Of a stretch of DNA of 64,000 bases, positions 24,509 to 33,740 are shown one piece after another; position 1 is the first letter of the stretch, and each line of letters begins with the position of its first letter. The notes under the pieces were generated by a model. The model saw only the letters and a program-made list of their open reading frames with translations, was not told the origin of the DNA and made no database searches. Both the position numbers and the translations under genes were made by a program. Location of the stretch: assembly GCA_965218775.1 (NCBI GenBank), contig CBDCLS010000006.1, positions 1,922,001-1,986,000 on the forward strand. Direction: 5' to 3'. The stretch comes from CAUZIZ01 sp965218775 (GTDB lineage Bacteria > Acidobacteriota > UBA6911 > RPQK01 > JAJDTT01).

Positions 24509-25564
24509 ATGAAAAAGCTACATGTCGGAGTCATTGGGGCAGGCGGGGTAGCGACCAATCGACATCTTCCAGCCCTCACGGAGATTTCCGGGGTAGAGAC
24601 CTCGATAATCTGGTCGCGGGATCCGGATAAGGCTGCTGCGGTGGCAACTAAGTTTGGAATCCCGGCGACGGCGGACTCCTGGGAGGAGATTACTGATTCG
24701 CCAGAGTTGGATGCGGTCGTCATCGCCACGCCTCCGGTGTTGCATCTTCCGGCTACGCTGAGGGCCCTGGATGCCGGAAAGCATGTGCTCTGTCAGGCTC
24801 GAATGGCCAGGAACCTCGGGGAGGCGCAGCAGATGCTCTCCGCTGCCCGGAAATCAGAACTGGTGACGGCGCTCTACCCGCCCCGCCCCGGCCTCAAAGG
24901 GGATCTCGTGATGCAGCGGCTACTTCACGAGGAGGAGTTTGTGGGTAGGGTCCACGAGGTACGCCTCAACGGAATGGCGTGGTTTGGCGAAGGTTGGGAG
25001 TCCTTTATCTGGGACTCGGATGTGGTCGGCATCAACATGCTCACTTTGGGGATGTGGAACGAGGTGGTCAACCGCTGGCTAGGCCCGTCCGCCGAAGTGG
25101 CGGTCCTGACTGCCACCCGCCAGCCGAAGCGGCAGACGGGGGCGGGAGACTGGGTCGAGGCAGGTGTCCCGGACTCGGTCGTTGTAGCAGCCCGGTTGGA
25201 GTGCGGCGCCAGCGCCAGCTACCATTTTTCGGGCCATGTCGCCTGTCCTCCGGCGCAGGCGATCGAGATTTACGGTTCGAGCGGGACTCTGGTCTACAAC
25301 CTCTTCGCCGACCAGATCCGAGGGGCCTCCATGAGCAACCCCGAACTCGCTCCGGTACCGATTCCTCCCGAAGAGGAGCGCTTCCAGGACACCGATGCGC
25401 TCTTCATTGCTGCCATTCGGGACGGAACGCCCGTTCTGCCGGACTTTGAAGAGGGAATCCACTACATGGAGTTCTGCGAAGCTGTCGCTATTTCGGCGAA
25501 AACCGGGAGCTCCGTTTCCCTGCCTCCAGAACCCCGCATGGACTCCTGGAATCACTTCTCATAG
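24509..25564 (+). CDS. Gfo/Idh/MocA family oxidoreductase, 'QARMA' variant
   Basis: NAD(P)-dependent oxidoreductase fold. KKLHVGVIGAGGVATNRHLP is the Rossmann dinucleotide loop. AVVIATPPVLHLPATLRALD and AGKHVLCQARMARNLGEAQQ follow. Canonical members read 'xKPLA' at the last site, with a lysine important for catalysis; here it is QARMA, so Lys is absent. The C-terminal domain is complete (352 residues in all). ATG 24509 is chosen for its Shine-Dalgarno AGAAGGA. It heads a same-strand cluster with an M19 dipeptidase-like gene and a HemL-type aminotransferase gene, pointing to a shared catabolic route for an amino-sugar or amino-acid derivative. Confidence 0.85.
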   Translation: MKKLHVGVIGAGGVATNRHLPALTEISGVETSIIWSRDPDKAAAVATKFGIPATADSWEEITDSPELDAVVIATPPVLHLPATLRALDAGKHVLCQARMARNLGEAQQMLSAARKSELVTALYPPRPGLKGDLVMQRLLHEEEFVGRVHEVRLNGMAWFGEGWESFIWDSDVVGINMLTLGMWNEVVNRWLGPSAEVAVLTATRQPKRQTGAGDWVEAGVPDSVVVAARLECGASASYHFSGHVACPPAQAIEIYGSSGTLVYNLFADQIRGASMSNPELAPVPIPPEEERFQDTDALFIAAIRDGTPVLPDFEEGIHYMEFCEAVAISAKTGSSVSLPPEPRMDSWNHFS

Positions 25565-25643
25565 CCCCTTAACCTTTTTCCCCTTGAGGTGGAAAACGTT
25601 CTTCTTTAGCATGAGCGGGTCCTGGTTCTTAGGGAGTGACCTG

Positions 25644-26642
25644 ATGAAAGTAAGTTCAGAAGCGCAGAATCTGCACCAGCGGTCGATTGTCATCGACGGG
25701 TTGAATGTCAGTCGGTGGGGTGATGAAGCAGTCTATCGTCACCTGTGGGAGGGAGGATTCACGGCGATCAATGCCACTGTTGCCGTGTGGGAGGGAGCCC
25801 GAGGAACGCTCCGGAATATCAGCTCCTTCTACCGAGATTTCGAACAGCACAGCGGCTATATACGACCGGTCATCTCGATCGCCGACATCCACACCGCCAA
25901 GCGCGAAAACCGGGTGGGAATCATTTTTGGATTTCAGAACTCTTCTCCCATCGAGGACGAGCTGGATCTGGTGGGGATCTTCTACCGCCTGGGTGTTCGA
26001 GTCATCCAGATCACCTACAACGATCTGAATTTCGCCGGTGCTGGCTGCTACGAACGCCAGGACGTGGGCCTGAGTCAGTTTGGTGTCGACCTGATCAAGG
26101 AGATGAATCGTCTGGGCATGGTGGTTGACCTATCCCATGTCGGATACAAGACGACCATGGATGCCATAGAGGTCTCGGAGCAGCCGGTTTGGTTCAGTCA
26201 CACCAATCCCCGGCAGCAGCAGGACCACCCGAGGAACAAGACCGACGAGCAGGTCCAGGCTCTGGTGGCCAAGGGAGGTGTCGTAGGCTGCAACATCTTC
26301 CCGACCTTCCTGAAGCGTGGGTATGATTCGACCATCGAGGATTTCCTGGATGCCATCGAGTATTGGGTGGATTTGTCTGGGATCGATCACGTCTCGATCG
26401 GACTGGACTTCACCGAGAATCACTCCCAGGAGTGGTTTCACTGGCTGATGGCGGGCAAACTCAAGGACTCTACCGTCTATCCCATCCCCTTCCCAGTCCC
26501 TCTTCCAGAGGGAATCACTCGCGCCGACGAGGCCCCCAACATTACTGCGGGCCTGCTGAATCGAGGTTATTCAGAAGAGGACGTTCAGAAGATCCTCGGA
26601 CTGAATGTGCTCGCCCTGCTGGAGAAGGTCTGGCGAGAGTGA
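25644..26642 (+). CDS. Membrane dipeptidase-like protein (peptidase M19) with incomplete metal site
   Basis: Amidohydrolase-type TIM barrel of the renal dipeptidase family. LGVRVIQITYNDLNFAG, GMVVDLSHVGYKTTMDAI, PVWFSHTNPR and HVSIGLDFTENH align with the family, keeping the two His of the beta metal. The N-terminal H-x-D pair is replaced (VIDGLNVSRWG rather than DGHxD), and the bridging Glu is replaced by Gln in FGFQNSSPIED. A binuclear zinc site therefore looks impossible; it may bind one metal or have another reaction. ATG 25644 has GGGAG 7 bp upstream; a longer frame exists but overlaps the previous gene. Middle gene of the 24.5-28.0 kb cluster. Confidence 0.85.
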   Translation: MKVSSEAQNLHQRSIVIDGLNVSRWGDEAVYRHLWEGGFTAINATVAVWEGARGTLRNISSFYRDFEQHSGYIRPVISIADIHTAKRENRVGIIFGFQNSSPIEDELDLVGIFYRLGVRVIQITYNDLNFAGAGCYERQDVGLSQFGVDLIKEMNRLGMVVDLSHVGYKTTMDAIEVSEQPVWFSHTNPRQQQDHPRNKTDEQVQALVAKGGVVGCNIFPTFLKRGYDSTIEDFLDAIEYWVDLSGIDHVSIGLDFTENHSQEWFHWLMAGKLKDSTVYPIPFPVPLPEGITRADEAPNITAGLLNRGYSEEDVQKILGLNVLALLEKVWRE

Positions 26643-26684
26643 ACGAGGCAAATTTCTTGTACCTTAAAAATTTGGAGTTGACCC

Positions 26685-28016
26685 ATGAAGATCGCTGAGT
26701 TGACGCGGCCGAAGTCGGCTGAGACGCTTGAAAACAACAAAAAGTACATTCCCGGAGGCGTGGTTTCGACGGCTCGCAAGGCAGACCCGGAGATCGTCTT
26801 TGCCAAAGCTGAGGGAGCCTATATGTGGGATGTCGATGGTAATCGATACATCGACTACCACGCCGCCTTCGCGCCCTATGTCCTGGGCCACAACGATGCC
26901 TATGTCAATCACGCGGTTGAACAGGTCATCAAGGATAAGGTGAGCCTCTTTGGCAGCGGAACCAATCGGCTCGAGGGGCAGTTGGCGGAGCTGTTGTGCA
27001 CTCATGTCCCAGCGATCGAGAGTGTTGAGCTGTGCAACACCGGATCGGAGGGGACCCGGGGGGCGATCCGGCTTGCTCGGGCGGCAACCGGGCGGGACCA
27101 CGTGATCGTCATGCAGGGTGGATTCAACGGGTCCGATAATGACGTAGGCTGCAATGTCCTGACGCCACTCGATCAGATTGGCCCTCGGGTCTCCCCTGGG
27201 GAGTATCGATACGTTGCCTTGGGGCCCGGTGCCCCTGTTTCCCACCAGCAGCTCATACACATCGTCAACTTCAACGATCTTGACTCAGTCCGCTACGTCT
27301 GTGACCGCTATCCGGTGGCGGCCTTGATCACCGAACCGATTCTCCAGAACATTGGGATTCTCAAGCCCCGGCCCGGATATCTTGCCGGCCTGCGAGAGCT
27401 GGCAGATGAGAAGGGCTTTGTTCTCATTTTCGATGAGGTCAAGACTGGCTTTCGTTATTCGGTGGGCGGCTACAGTCAGATCAGCGGGGTCAAGCCCGAC
27501 CTGGTGGTCTTCGCGAAGGCGATTGCCAATGGTTATCCGATGTCTGCCCTCGGAGGCAAGCTGGAGTTGATGGATCGCTATGCGGATCCGGATCCCTCAA
27601 AGCGTCCTCTCCTTGCCGGGACCTACAACGGACATCCGCTCTCGGTCGCCGCGGCCATCGCCACCATCGAGCGCCTGCTCGAGGGTGACGGGAGAGTCTA
27701 CAGGCACCTGGAAACTCTAGGGCAGCAACTACACCAAGGGATCGAGTCGATCCTCCAGTCGCACGGTATTACCGGGACGGTCGCCAGGCAAGGCTCAGCT
27801 CTCTGCTTGTATTTCATGGATCACGAACCGGTTGATTGGCACGACCTGGCCTCGAATCACAACTTCGAAAAAGATCTCGATATGCGTCGTGAGATGATCG
27901 AGCGGGGGGCCTACTTTTTCCCCGTAGCGACGAAGCAGATCTCGATTTCTGCGGCACATACTGAGGAGGACATCGCCTTTACGCTGGGATGCCTCGATCG
28001 GACGCTTGTGCAGTGA
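26685..28016 (+). CDS. Class III aminotransferase (glutamate-1-semialdehyde aminomutase-like)
   Basis: PLP fold-type I enzyme. GAYMWDVDGNRYIDYHAAFA begins the core; LCNTGSEGTRGAIRLARA is the phosphate-binding turn. LIFDEVKTGFR carries the Asp contacting the pyridine nitrogen, and VVFAKAIANGYPMSALGG holds the Schiff-base Lys. 443 residues. The family includes HemL, but the context (oxidoreductase and dipeptidase-like genes, no haem genes) suggests an amino-acid or amino-sugar transaminase or a 2,1-aminomutase. The start ATG is preceded by TTGGAG. Last gene of the cluster. Confidence 0.88.
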   Translation: MKIAELTRPKSAETLENNKKYIPGGVVSTARKADPEIVFAKAEGAYMWDVDGNRYIDYHAAFAPYVLGHNDAYVNHAVEQVIKDKVSLFGSGTNRLEGQLAELLCTHVPAIESVELCNTGSEGTRGAIRLARAATGRDHVIVMQGGFNGSDNDVGCNVLTPLDQIGPRVSPGEYRYVALGPGAPVSHQQLIHIVNFNDLDSVRYVCDRYPVAALITEPILQNIGILKPRPGYLAGLRELADEKGFVLIFDEVKTGFRYSVGGYSQISGVKPDLVVFAKAIANGYPMSALGGKLELMDRYADPDPSKRPLLAGTYNGHPLSVAAAIATIERLLEGDGRVYRHLETLGQQLHQGIESILQSHGITGTVARQGSALCLYFMDHEPVDWHDLASNHNFEKDLDMRREMIERGAYFFPVATKQISISAAHTEEDIAFTLGCLDRTLVQ

Positions 28017-28189
28017 AGAAGTCAAGTAGTCAGTAGCGTGTGGGAGCGTTCACCCGCCGCCGCACCATGCATGTCAGAACACACTTTGCGTGGGTTTCGC
28101 GGCTTCCATCTCTGTTGATAGCAACTGCTTCCGGTACTGTTCACCGATCACCTTTCACTGTTCGCTTCTGTTCGCTGTTGAGTTTCGGC

Positions 28190-29659
28190 TTAGGCCAGCA
28201 GAGGCTCGACAACGTGCCCGTGGACATCGGTGAGGCGGAAGTCTCTCCCCGCGTAACGGTACGTCAGGCGGGTATGGTCGAGTCCAAGCAGGTGCAGGAT
28301 GGTGGCGTGAAGATCGTGGATGTGCACCTTGTTCTCGACTGAATAGTAGCCGTAATCGTCGGTCGCTCCATACTGGAAACCGGGCCGGACACCCGCACCG
28401 GCGAACCAGATGGTGAAACCCTCCGGATTATGATCGCGTCCGTCCGATCCCTGGGCGACGGGCGTGCGGCCAAACTCTCCTCCCCAGAGGACCAGAGTGT
28501 CTTCGAGCAGTCCCCGACCCTTAAGATCCTGGATCAAGCCAGCGATTGGCTTGTCAACTTCGCGGGCAGCTTGAAGGTGGGCGCGCCGCAGTCGTTCGTG
28601 TGCATCCCATTTGTAGCTGTGGTTGACCTGCACGAAGCGAACACCCGCCTCAGCCAGTCGTCGCGCCAGAAGACACTGGCGCCCGAAATCCTCTGTCATC
28701 CGGTCATCCAGTCCGTAGAGCTTCTGGGTGGCGGCAGACTCCCCGGAGATATCCTGTAGCCCGGGTGCCTCTGTCTGCATTCGGAACGCCAGCTCGAAGG
28801 ATGCGATGCGGCCCTCCAGATCTGCTTCCGATCCCGTCGCTGCTAGATCTTGTCGGTTCAGCTGCTGAATGAAGTCGAGTTCCCTTCGCTGGATGTCGCG
28901 CGGAATCTCGGTATTGGTAATGAAGGGGAACTTCGCCTCCCTAGCAGGAGTCCCCACGGCTCCCAGCGGGGTTCCGGCATAGGGAGTCGGCAGGAAGGCC
29001 GAGCTGTGGTTATTGGCACCGCCGTGATTATAAGGGGGACAGATGGTTATGAAGCCGGGCATGTTCTGGTTTTCGGTTCCTAGACCGTAGGTGATCCAGG
29101 AACCCATGCTGGGACGGATGAAGGTGTCGCTGCCGGTATGCAGTTCCAGCAGAGCCGGACCGTGATTCGAGTTGGAGGCATGCATGGACTTGACAAAGCA
29201 GAGATCGTCGACGATGCCTGCGAGGTTGGGAAACAACTCGCTGACCCAGGCTCCGCTCTCCCCGTACTGCTGGAACTCCCAAGGCGACTTGAGCAGGTTG
29301 AAGGTCGGGCTGGAAACAACCTTCGGCCGCTTGAACGGAAGGGGCTTCCCATGGTCTCGCTGCAAGAGAGGCTTGTAATCGAAAGTATCGATTTGAGAAG
29401 GGCCCCCGTACATGAACAGAAAAATGACTCGCTTTGCCCGGGCAGGGAAGTGGGGCACTCTGGGAGCCAAAGGGTTGGAACCGCCTAGAGTGGCATTGCG
29501 GATCGCCGCCTCCGCCTGCTCGCCCATCAGCGCCGCCAAAGCCAGGCTGCCAAAGCCCGCGCTGGTCCTGCGCAGCATCTCGCGGCGCGAAAGCCGTTGT
29601 CTGGGGAAAGAGTTCCAGTGACTATCCATAGTGACCCGTGGAAGACCGACTGCGGTCAT
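28190..29659 (-). CDS. DUF1501 family exported protein (Tat signal)
   Basis: Sulfatase-fold DUF1501 protein typical of Planctomycetes, Verrucomicrobia and Acidobacteriota, usually encoded beside a DUF1549/DUF1553 protein, as here. A twin-arginine signal LSRREMLRRTSAGFGSLALA lies near the N-terminus, so export is folded through Tat. Core motifs are VIFLFMYGGPSQIDTFDYKP, LCFVKSMHASNSNHGPALLE and LVLWGGEFGRTPVAQG, followed by GRDHNPEGFTIWFAGAG. 489 residues from the first candidate start; ATG 29629 (MDSHWNSFPRQR) is equally plausible. The function of the family is not established; it is assumed to act in the periplasm with its PSD1 partner. Confidence 0.9.
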   Translation of the reverse strand: MTAVGLPRVTMDSHWNSFPRQRLSRREMLRRTSAGFGSLALAALMGEQAEAAIRNATLGGSNPLAPRVPHFPARAKRVIFLFMYGGPSQIDTFDYKPLLQRDHGKPLPFKRPKVVSSPTFNLLKSPWEFQQYGESGAWVSELFPNLAGIVDDLCFVKSMHASNSNHGPALLELHTGSDTFIRPSMGSWITYGLGTENQNMPGFITICPPYNHGGANNHSSAFLPTPYAGTPLGAVGTPAREAKFPFITNTEIPRDIQRRELDFIQQLNRQDLAATGSEADLEGRIASFELAFRMQTEAPGLQDISGESAATQKLYGLDDRMTEDFGRQCLLARRLAEAGVRFVQVNHSYKWDAHERLRRAHLQAAREVDKPIAGLIQDLKGRGLLEDTLVLWGGEFGRTPVAQGSDGRDHNPEGFTIWFAGAGVRPGFQYGATDDYGYYSVENKVHIHDLHATILHLLGLDHTRLTYRYAGRDFRLTDVHGHVVEPLLA

Positions 29660-29775
29660 TGTAGCCCAGATTGGCGTGGTCCTGAAACTTCAATTGGTTG
29701 CAGGCCACTCCGGCCCCCAGCTGCGCTGGATCAGGAATAGTCCCAAACTCTGTCGGGTCCTATGAAGTTGACGAC

Positions 29776-32700
29776 TCAGCGCAGATAAACGAATTCGTTC
29801 GACGCCATCAGGGATCGACAGAAACTCTGCCAGGCCCGCAGCCGGCGCTTGGGAGGTTGCTCTTCACGGTCGGAAAGAGCCCCCTCGATCTCCTGGATGA
29901 AACTAAGGGCCCGTGCGGTTTCATCCAGATCCGGAAGGCGTGCGAAGGCCTGTTCGTAGGCTCTCCCAATGCGGTCGGAATCATCCAGGCCCTGTCGCTC
30001 CAGGAGGTCACTGGCCCAGCGGCGCGAATGGTCGAGCACCACGGAACCGTTCATCATGAACAGCGCCTGAGGTGCAATTACGCTTGATGCTCTGTTTCCG
30101 TTCAGCATCGAAGGATCTGCGAAGTCAAAAGCTCGGAAGTAATCATGCGTGGAGCTTCGGATTACCGGGAGGTACACGGCCCGCCTATTCTGATCGTAGT
30201 CAGTCTTTCTTTCTTGAACGTAGTCTCGCTCGCAGGGAATGCCCTTGCACTCGATGCCGAGAATCGACCCTCCCATCTGAAGATCCAGACCTCCGGAGAC
30301 CATCATGATGGCGTCCCGAATGGCTTCTGCCTCCAGGCGCCGCCGGTCCATTCGCCACAGTAGACGGTTCTCGGGATCCTGCTCGGCAGCCACCGGCGAG
30401 TATTCGCTGCTCATATGATAGGTATTCGTGAGCATGAGGAGCCGGTGCATCTCCTTTATCGACCAGCCACTTTCAACGAAACGGAGTGAGAGCCAGTCCA
30501 GCAGCCTGGGGTGCGAGGGCCTTTCCCCGAGCTTGCCGAAGTTGTCTGTCGTGGCAACGATGCCGCGGCCGAAATGCCAGCGCCAGATTCGATTCGACAT
30601 CACCCGAGCAGTGAGCGGGTGGTCTGCTCGCGTGAGCCAGTGGGCCAGCTGAAGCCGTCCGCTCCGGGAGTTGTCGGTCAGCTGCTGTCTTTCCTTCAGG
30701 CCGAAGCTGAGAAAACCCCGGGGCACCGGCTCGCCTAGATTCCAGTGACTTCCCCGAACATGCAGTGGGAGATTCCCGATTTCCTTGCCTTCCCTGACCC
30801 CCATGGCTCTTGGGAGTTCGGGCTTGGTATCTTCCAGGGTCTTCAACTCGCGCTCAAGTTGACCCAGACGCTCCAGCACCTGCTCTGGATAGTAGGGCTT
30901 AGAATCCAGGGGCGGGCGGAACGGTCCCCACTCCTCATACAGAAACTGCCTCATTGCCTCCAGCGCGGGGTCGTCGAGCTTCTTTTCGTTTTCTTCTCTC
31001 GGTTCAGAGCGAGTCCTGCCCTCCTTTCCCTGCTTCTTGGCTTCTTCGAGCTTCCCGTAGAGCGTTTGCCAAGCCTTCACCGATTTTCGAAACAGAACCT
31101 GGTAGTGGTTGGCCAGGTCGTCCCGACCAACGGGTTGAAAGCCTTCGAAGAGGCTGGACGCAGGCGAAGTCCAGTCGTCGAGCGAGGAGTCGGTAGCGAA
31201 AGCGTGCCAACGATAGAAGACAGAATGAACGGCTCCCCGGCTTCGGCGCAGACGCTCCACCCACTGCTTCAGAAAGAAGGGATTGATCTCGTACTGTCGC
31301 GCCACCTGAACACGGGTCTTGGGAACGGGTCTGCCTGCCGGAAGCGGATTGGGGGCGATCAGCAGTTTTTCGAAATAGGGAAAGCTCTGTCGGTGCTCGA
31401 GCCGAATGGTGTTCTTGCCGGCTGCCATGGGGAAGACTCCGACAACGGACCAGCCAGCGGAGTCGGGGGAGGGGCGCCGGTTCTCGATTGCCTCGAGTCC
31501 CGCCTTCATGAGTACCCCGTTGACCATGAGGTCAGCCGTTTCCTTCCCGGTCTCGATCTCGAGCTGCTGAACCTGGTATTCCCCTGGCGAGGCTAGTTCG
31601 AAGTCGTACTCGGCGAAATAGGGACCCCGTTCAGGGTCCTTCCGGTCTGCCTTCTCAGGTACGTTGTTCTTGCCCTTTTCGAGTGGGTTAACGTTGCCCC
31701 GATCGAAATCGAAGGCCGGACGCAGGATCCAACCACCCGGCTGAGGCACACCGTCTTGTGGAAGCAGCGGGGCAAGGCCTGTTTTGTCGAACTCCAGGAG
31801 GTCCCCAGCGGCCATCAGGTAAGCGCCCACTCGGTCCCGGCCTCGAGCAATCAGCTTCTGGTTCTCCGCCCTGGTAAGACGCGAGATCTCCTTCTGCTTC
31901 GCCTTTATCCTCTCTTGATGGAGCCTGAGCCTCTCCCGATCTTCCTCTGGTGCCAGCACGTACTCGTGACATTGCGCCACCCCAGAGACCTTGAAGGCCT
32001 CCATGGTTTTCGAACTCTTGAGGATCCCAGCCATGCCGTAGTATTCGTTGGTGGAGATGGGATCGAACTTGTGGTCATGACAGCGGGCACAGCCTATGGT
32101 GAGAGCATTGAAGGCACGTAGGGCTGTGTCCAGCTGCTCATCGACGATGTCCATCGCCATCTTGACCGGATCATCCTCGGCCAACATCTTGGGGCCCATT
32201 GAGAGAAAACCGGTGGCCTTCCAGCGTTCGAATGTGATGTCGAGGTTACCCGGATCCTCCAGCAGGTCGCCGGCAAGCTGCTCCTGGACAAACTGATCGT
32301 AGGGCTTGTCTTTGTTGAAGGCTTCGATGACATAGTCCCGGTAGCGGAAGGCATTCCTGTAGAGAGCGTTCTCGTCCATCCCATTCGAATCTGCATAGCG
32401 CGCCACGTCCAGCCAGTGCCGACCCCAGCGCTCTCCGTAATGAGGCGAGCTCAAGAGGCGATCGATCACTTTGGAAAACGCGGCATCGCTTTCGTCGCTC
32501 AGAAAATCTCGAATTTCTGTGGGTGTCGGCGGAAGACCGGTCAGATCAAAAGTCGCCCTTCGGATGAGGGTTCTCTTGTCCGCCGCTCTTGCTGGTCGTA
32601 AACCCTTCGCTTCCAGTGCTACCAAGATAAAGCGGTCGATGGGTGACGCGGCCCAGGCCGTGTTCTCTACCTGCGGGAGCGAGGGCTCGCTGGGGACCTG

Positions 32701-33153
32701 GAAGGCCCAGAATCCCGTACCGGAAGGCTGCTTGCTGGGGCCGGCCAACCCCCAGGGAGCGCCCATCTGGACCCATTGGGCAAGGGTTGCAATCTTGGCT
32801 TCTGTTAGTTTGCCCGTTGGGGGCATCCGGAGCTTCTCGTCTTGCTGCCGGACTACCTTGATTAGCAGGCTCGATTCTGGATCGCCTGGCTCTATCGGGG
32901 CTCCCCTGGTGCCACCCCGGCGAAAGGAGGCTTCCCGGTCGAGAATCAGGCTCCCCATCACGGGTTTACTTGTACTCGAATGGCAGGTGTAGCAGTGCTC
33001 GGCCAGCAAGGGCCGCACCTTCTTCTCGAAGAACTCCGCACCGTTGTCCTGGCGACCCTGTGCTGGGAAGCAGAAGAGGGACAAGGCAAGAATCGTCAGG
33101 GCGGAACGGACTTGTATGCTCCTTGTTGCTTTGCCCAGGCGGGTCTCGTTCAC
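29776..33153 (-). CDS. PSD1-type protein: cytochrome-like PSCyt1, DUF1549 and DUF1553 domains
   Basis: 1125 residues. A signal peptide near residues 15-33 (ALTILALSLFCFPAQG) precedes a PSCyt1 domain with one heme-type motif, HCYTCHSS. Then come DUF1549 (about 165-380: SPIDRFILVALEAKG, HYGERWGRHWLDVARYADSN) and a central beta-sandwich insert (about 480-600: YDFELASPGEYQVQQLEIET) like a carbohydrate-binding module. The C-terminal DUF1553 has HPLTARVMSNRIWRWHFG and FGRGIVATTDNFGKLGERPS. Upstream of and co-oriented with the DUF1501 gene, its usual partner. The 224 bp at 32882-33105, in the 5' region, recur at 52693-52916. The family function is unknown, perhaps surface polysaccharide processing or electron transfer. 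Confidence 0.92.
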   Translation of the reverse strand: MNETRLGKATRSIQVRSALTILALSLFCFPAQGRQDNGAEFFEKKVRPLLAEHCYTCHSSTSKPVMGSLILDREASFRRGGTRGAPIEPGDPESSLLIKVVRQQDEKLRMPPTGKLTEAKIATLAQWVQMGAPWGLAGPSKQPSGTGFWAFQVPSEPSLPQVENTAWAASPIDRFILVALEAKGLRPARAADKRTLIRRATFDLTGLPPTPTEIRDFLSDESDAAFSKVIDRLLSSPHYGERWGRHWLDVARYADSNGMDENALYRNAFRYRDYVIEAFNKDKPYDQFVQEQLAGDLLEDPGNLDITFERWKATGFLSMGPKMLAEDDPVKMAMDIVDEQLDTALRAFNALTIGCARCHDHKFDPISTNEYYGMAGILKSSKTMEAFKVSGVAQCHEYVLAPEEDRERLRLHQERIKAKQKEISRLTRAENQKLIARGRDRVGAYLMAAGDLLEFDKTGLAPLLPQDGVPQPGGWILRPAFDFDRGNVNPLEKGKNNVPEKADRKDPERGPYFAEYDFELASPGEYQVQQLEIETGKETADLMVNGVLMKAGLEAIENRRPSPDSAGWSVVGVFPMAAGKNTIRLEHRQSFPYFEKLLIAPNPLPAGRPVPKTRVQVARQYEINPFFLKQWVERLRRSRGAVHSVFYRWHAFATDSSLDDWTSPASSLFEGFQPVGRDDLANHYQVLFRKSVKAWQTLYGKLEEAKKQGKEGRTRSEPREENEKKLDDPALEAMRQFLYEEWGPFRPPLDSKPYYPEQVLERLGQLERELKTLEDTKPELPRAMGVREGKEIGNLPLHVRGSHWNLGEPVPRGFLSFGLKERQQLTDNSRSGRLQLAHWLTRADHPLTARVMSNRIWRWHFGRGIVATTDNFGKLGERPSHPRLLDWLSLRFVESGWSIKEMHRLLMLTNTYHMSSEYSPVAAEQDPENRLLWRMDRRRLEAEAIRDAIMMVSGGLDLQMGGSILGIECKGIPCERDYVQERKTDYDQNRRAVYLPVIRSSTHDYFRAFDFADPSMLNGNRASSVIAPQALFMMNGSVVLDHSRRWASDLLERQGLDDSDRIGRAYEQAFARLPDLDETARALSFIQEIEGALSDREEQPPKRRLRAWQSFCRSLMASNEFVYLR

Positions 33154-33286
33154 GGGTTGAGACTCTTGAAAACCTTCTAGATGTCACCCAGATTCTAACA
33201 CCAGGTAGGGGAAGTTGAAAAACTCAGTCGAGGAGACGCTCCAGATAACCTCGTAGGTTTGAGGACGCCGTCGTTTCCGGTAGGGA

Positions 33287-33421
33287 ATGTCTCCGACGGC
33301 AACCTACCAGCCCCGCCATCCCGAGAGGACCCCCTTCTACCAGTGTCTGCAGGACTACTGGGAAGAGTTCAAGCAGAGTTACCCTTATTTCTACGAAGCC
33401 GAGTATGGACCCTGGCGCCCG
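33287..33421 (+). pseudogene. IS91-type transposase N-terminal fragment
   Basis: ATG 33287 opens a frame reading TYQPRHPERTPFYQCLQDYW, then EEFKQSYPYFYEAEYGPWRP, which looks like the start of the zinc-binding N-terminal region of IS91/IS801-type rolling-circle transposases. The similarity stops at WRP (33413-33421), before the Cys-rich zinc finger. From there the DNA encodes the end of mannonate dehydratase in another frame. About 45 residues remain of a protein of some 350-400. It is a truncated relic. The assignment rests on remembered family pattern, not on a search. Confidence 0.6.
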
Positions 33422-33422
33422 G

Positions 33423-33668
33423 GTGCACTTTCGGGATTTGCGAGGTACCGCCGAGTCCTTCGTCGAAACCTTTCACGACAACGGTCCCCCCGACATGCTC
33501 GCGACCATGCGTGCCTACCGCGAGGCCGGGCTGGACGTTCCGATTCGACCCGATCATGTACCTCAACTCGAAGGGGAAGAAGAAGGTGAACCCGGCTACA
33601 CCATGCTGGGGAGACTGTTTGCCTTCGGCTACATTCGCGCTTTGATCCAAGCTACTGAGACGACCTAG
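33423..33668 (+). pseudogene. uxuA: Mannonate dehydratase C-terminal fragment
   Basis: Encodes VHFRDLRGTAESFVETFHDN, MRAYREAGLDVPIRPDHVPQ and PGYTMLGRLFAFGYIRALIQ, the conserved C-terminal part of UxuA, which dehydrates D-mannonate to 2-keto-3-deoxygluconate. Only about 80 of roughly 350 residues are present; the frame extends back to ATG 33405 but homology begins at VHFRD. The stop is at 33668. Directly joined to the IS91-type fragment in a different frame. Non-functional remnant of a hexuronate pathway gene. Confidence 0.8.
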
Positions 33669-33740
33669 GTCCCTCGCCATGCCTCTCATCTGGACTGACG
33701 GCAGCCGTAACGCAACCCGGACCACTACTCGGACAGGCTT

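Noticed and set aside
30745..31596. Open frame of 283 codons on the plus strand inside the PSD1 gene
   Set aside because: Antisense shadow of a GC-rich gene with strong domain evidence on the other strand; no recognisable protein. The same applies to long frames at 558-1277, 3350-4063, 16371-17306, 36662-37762, 46931-47920 and 49975-50820.
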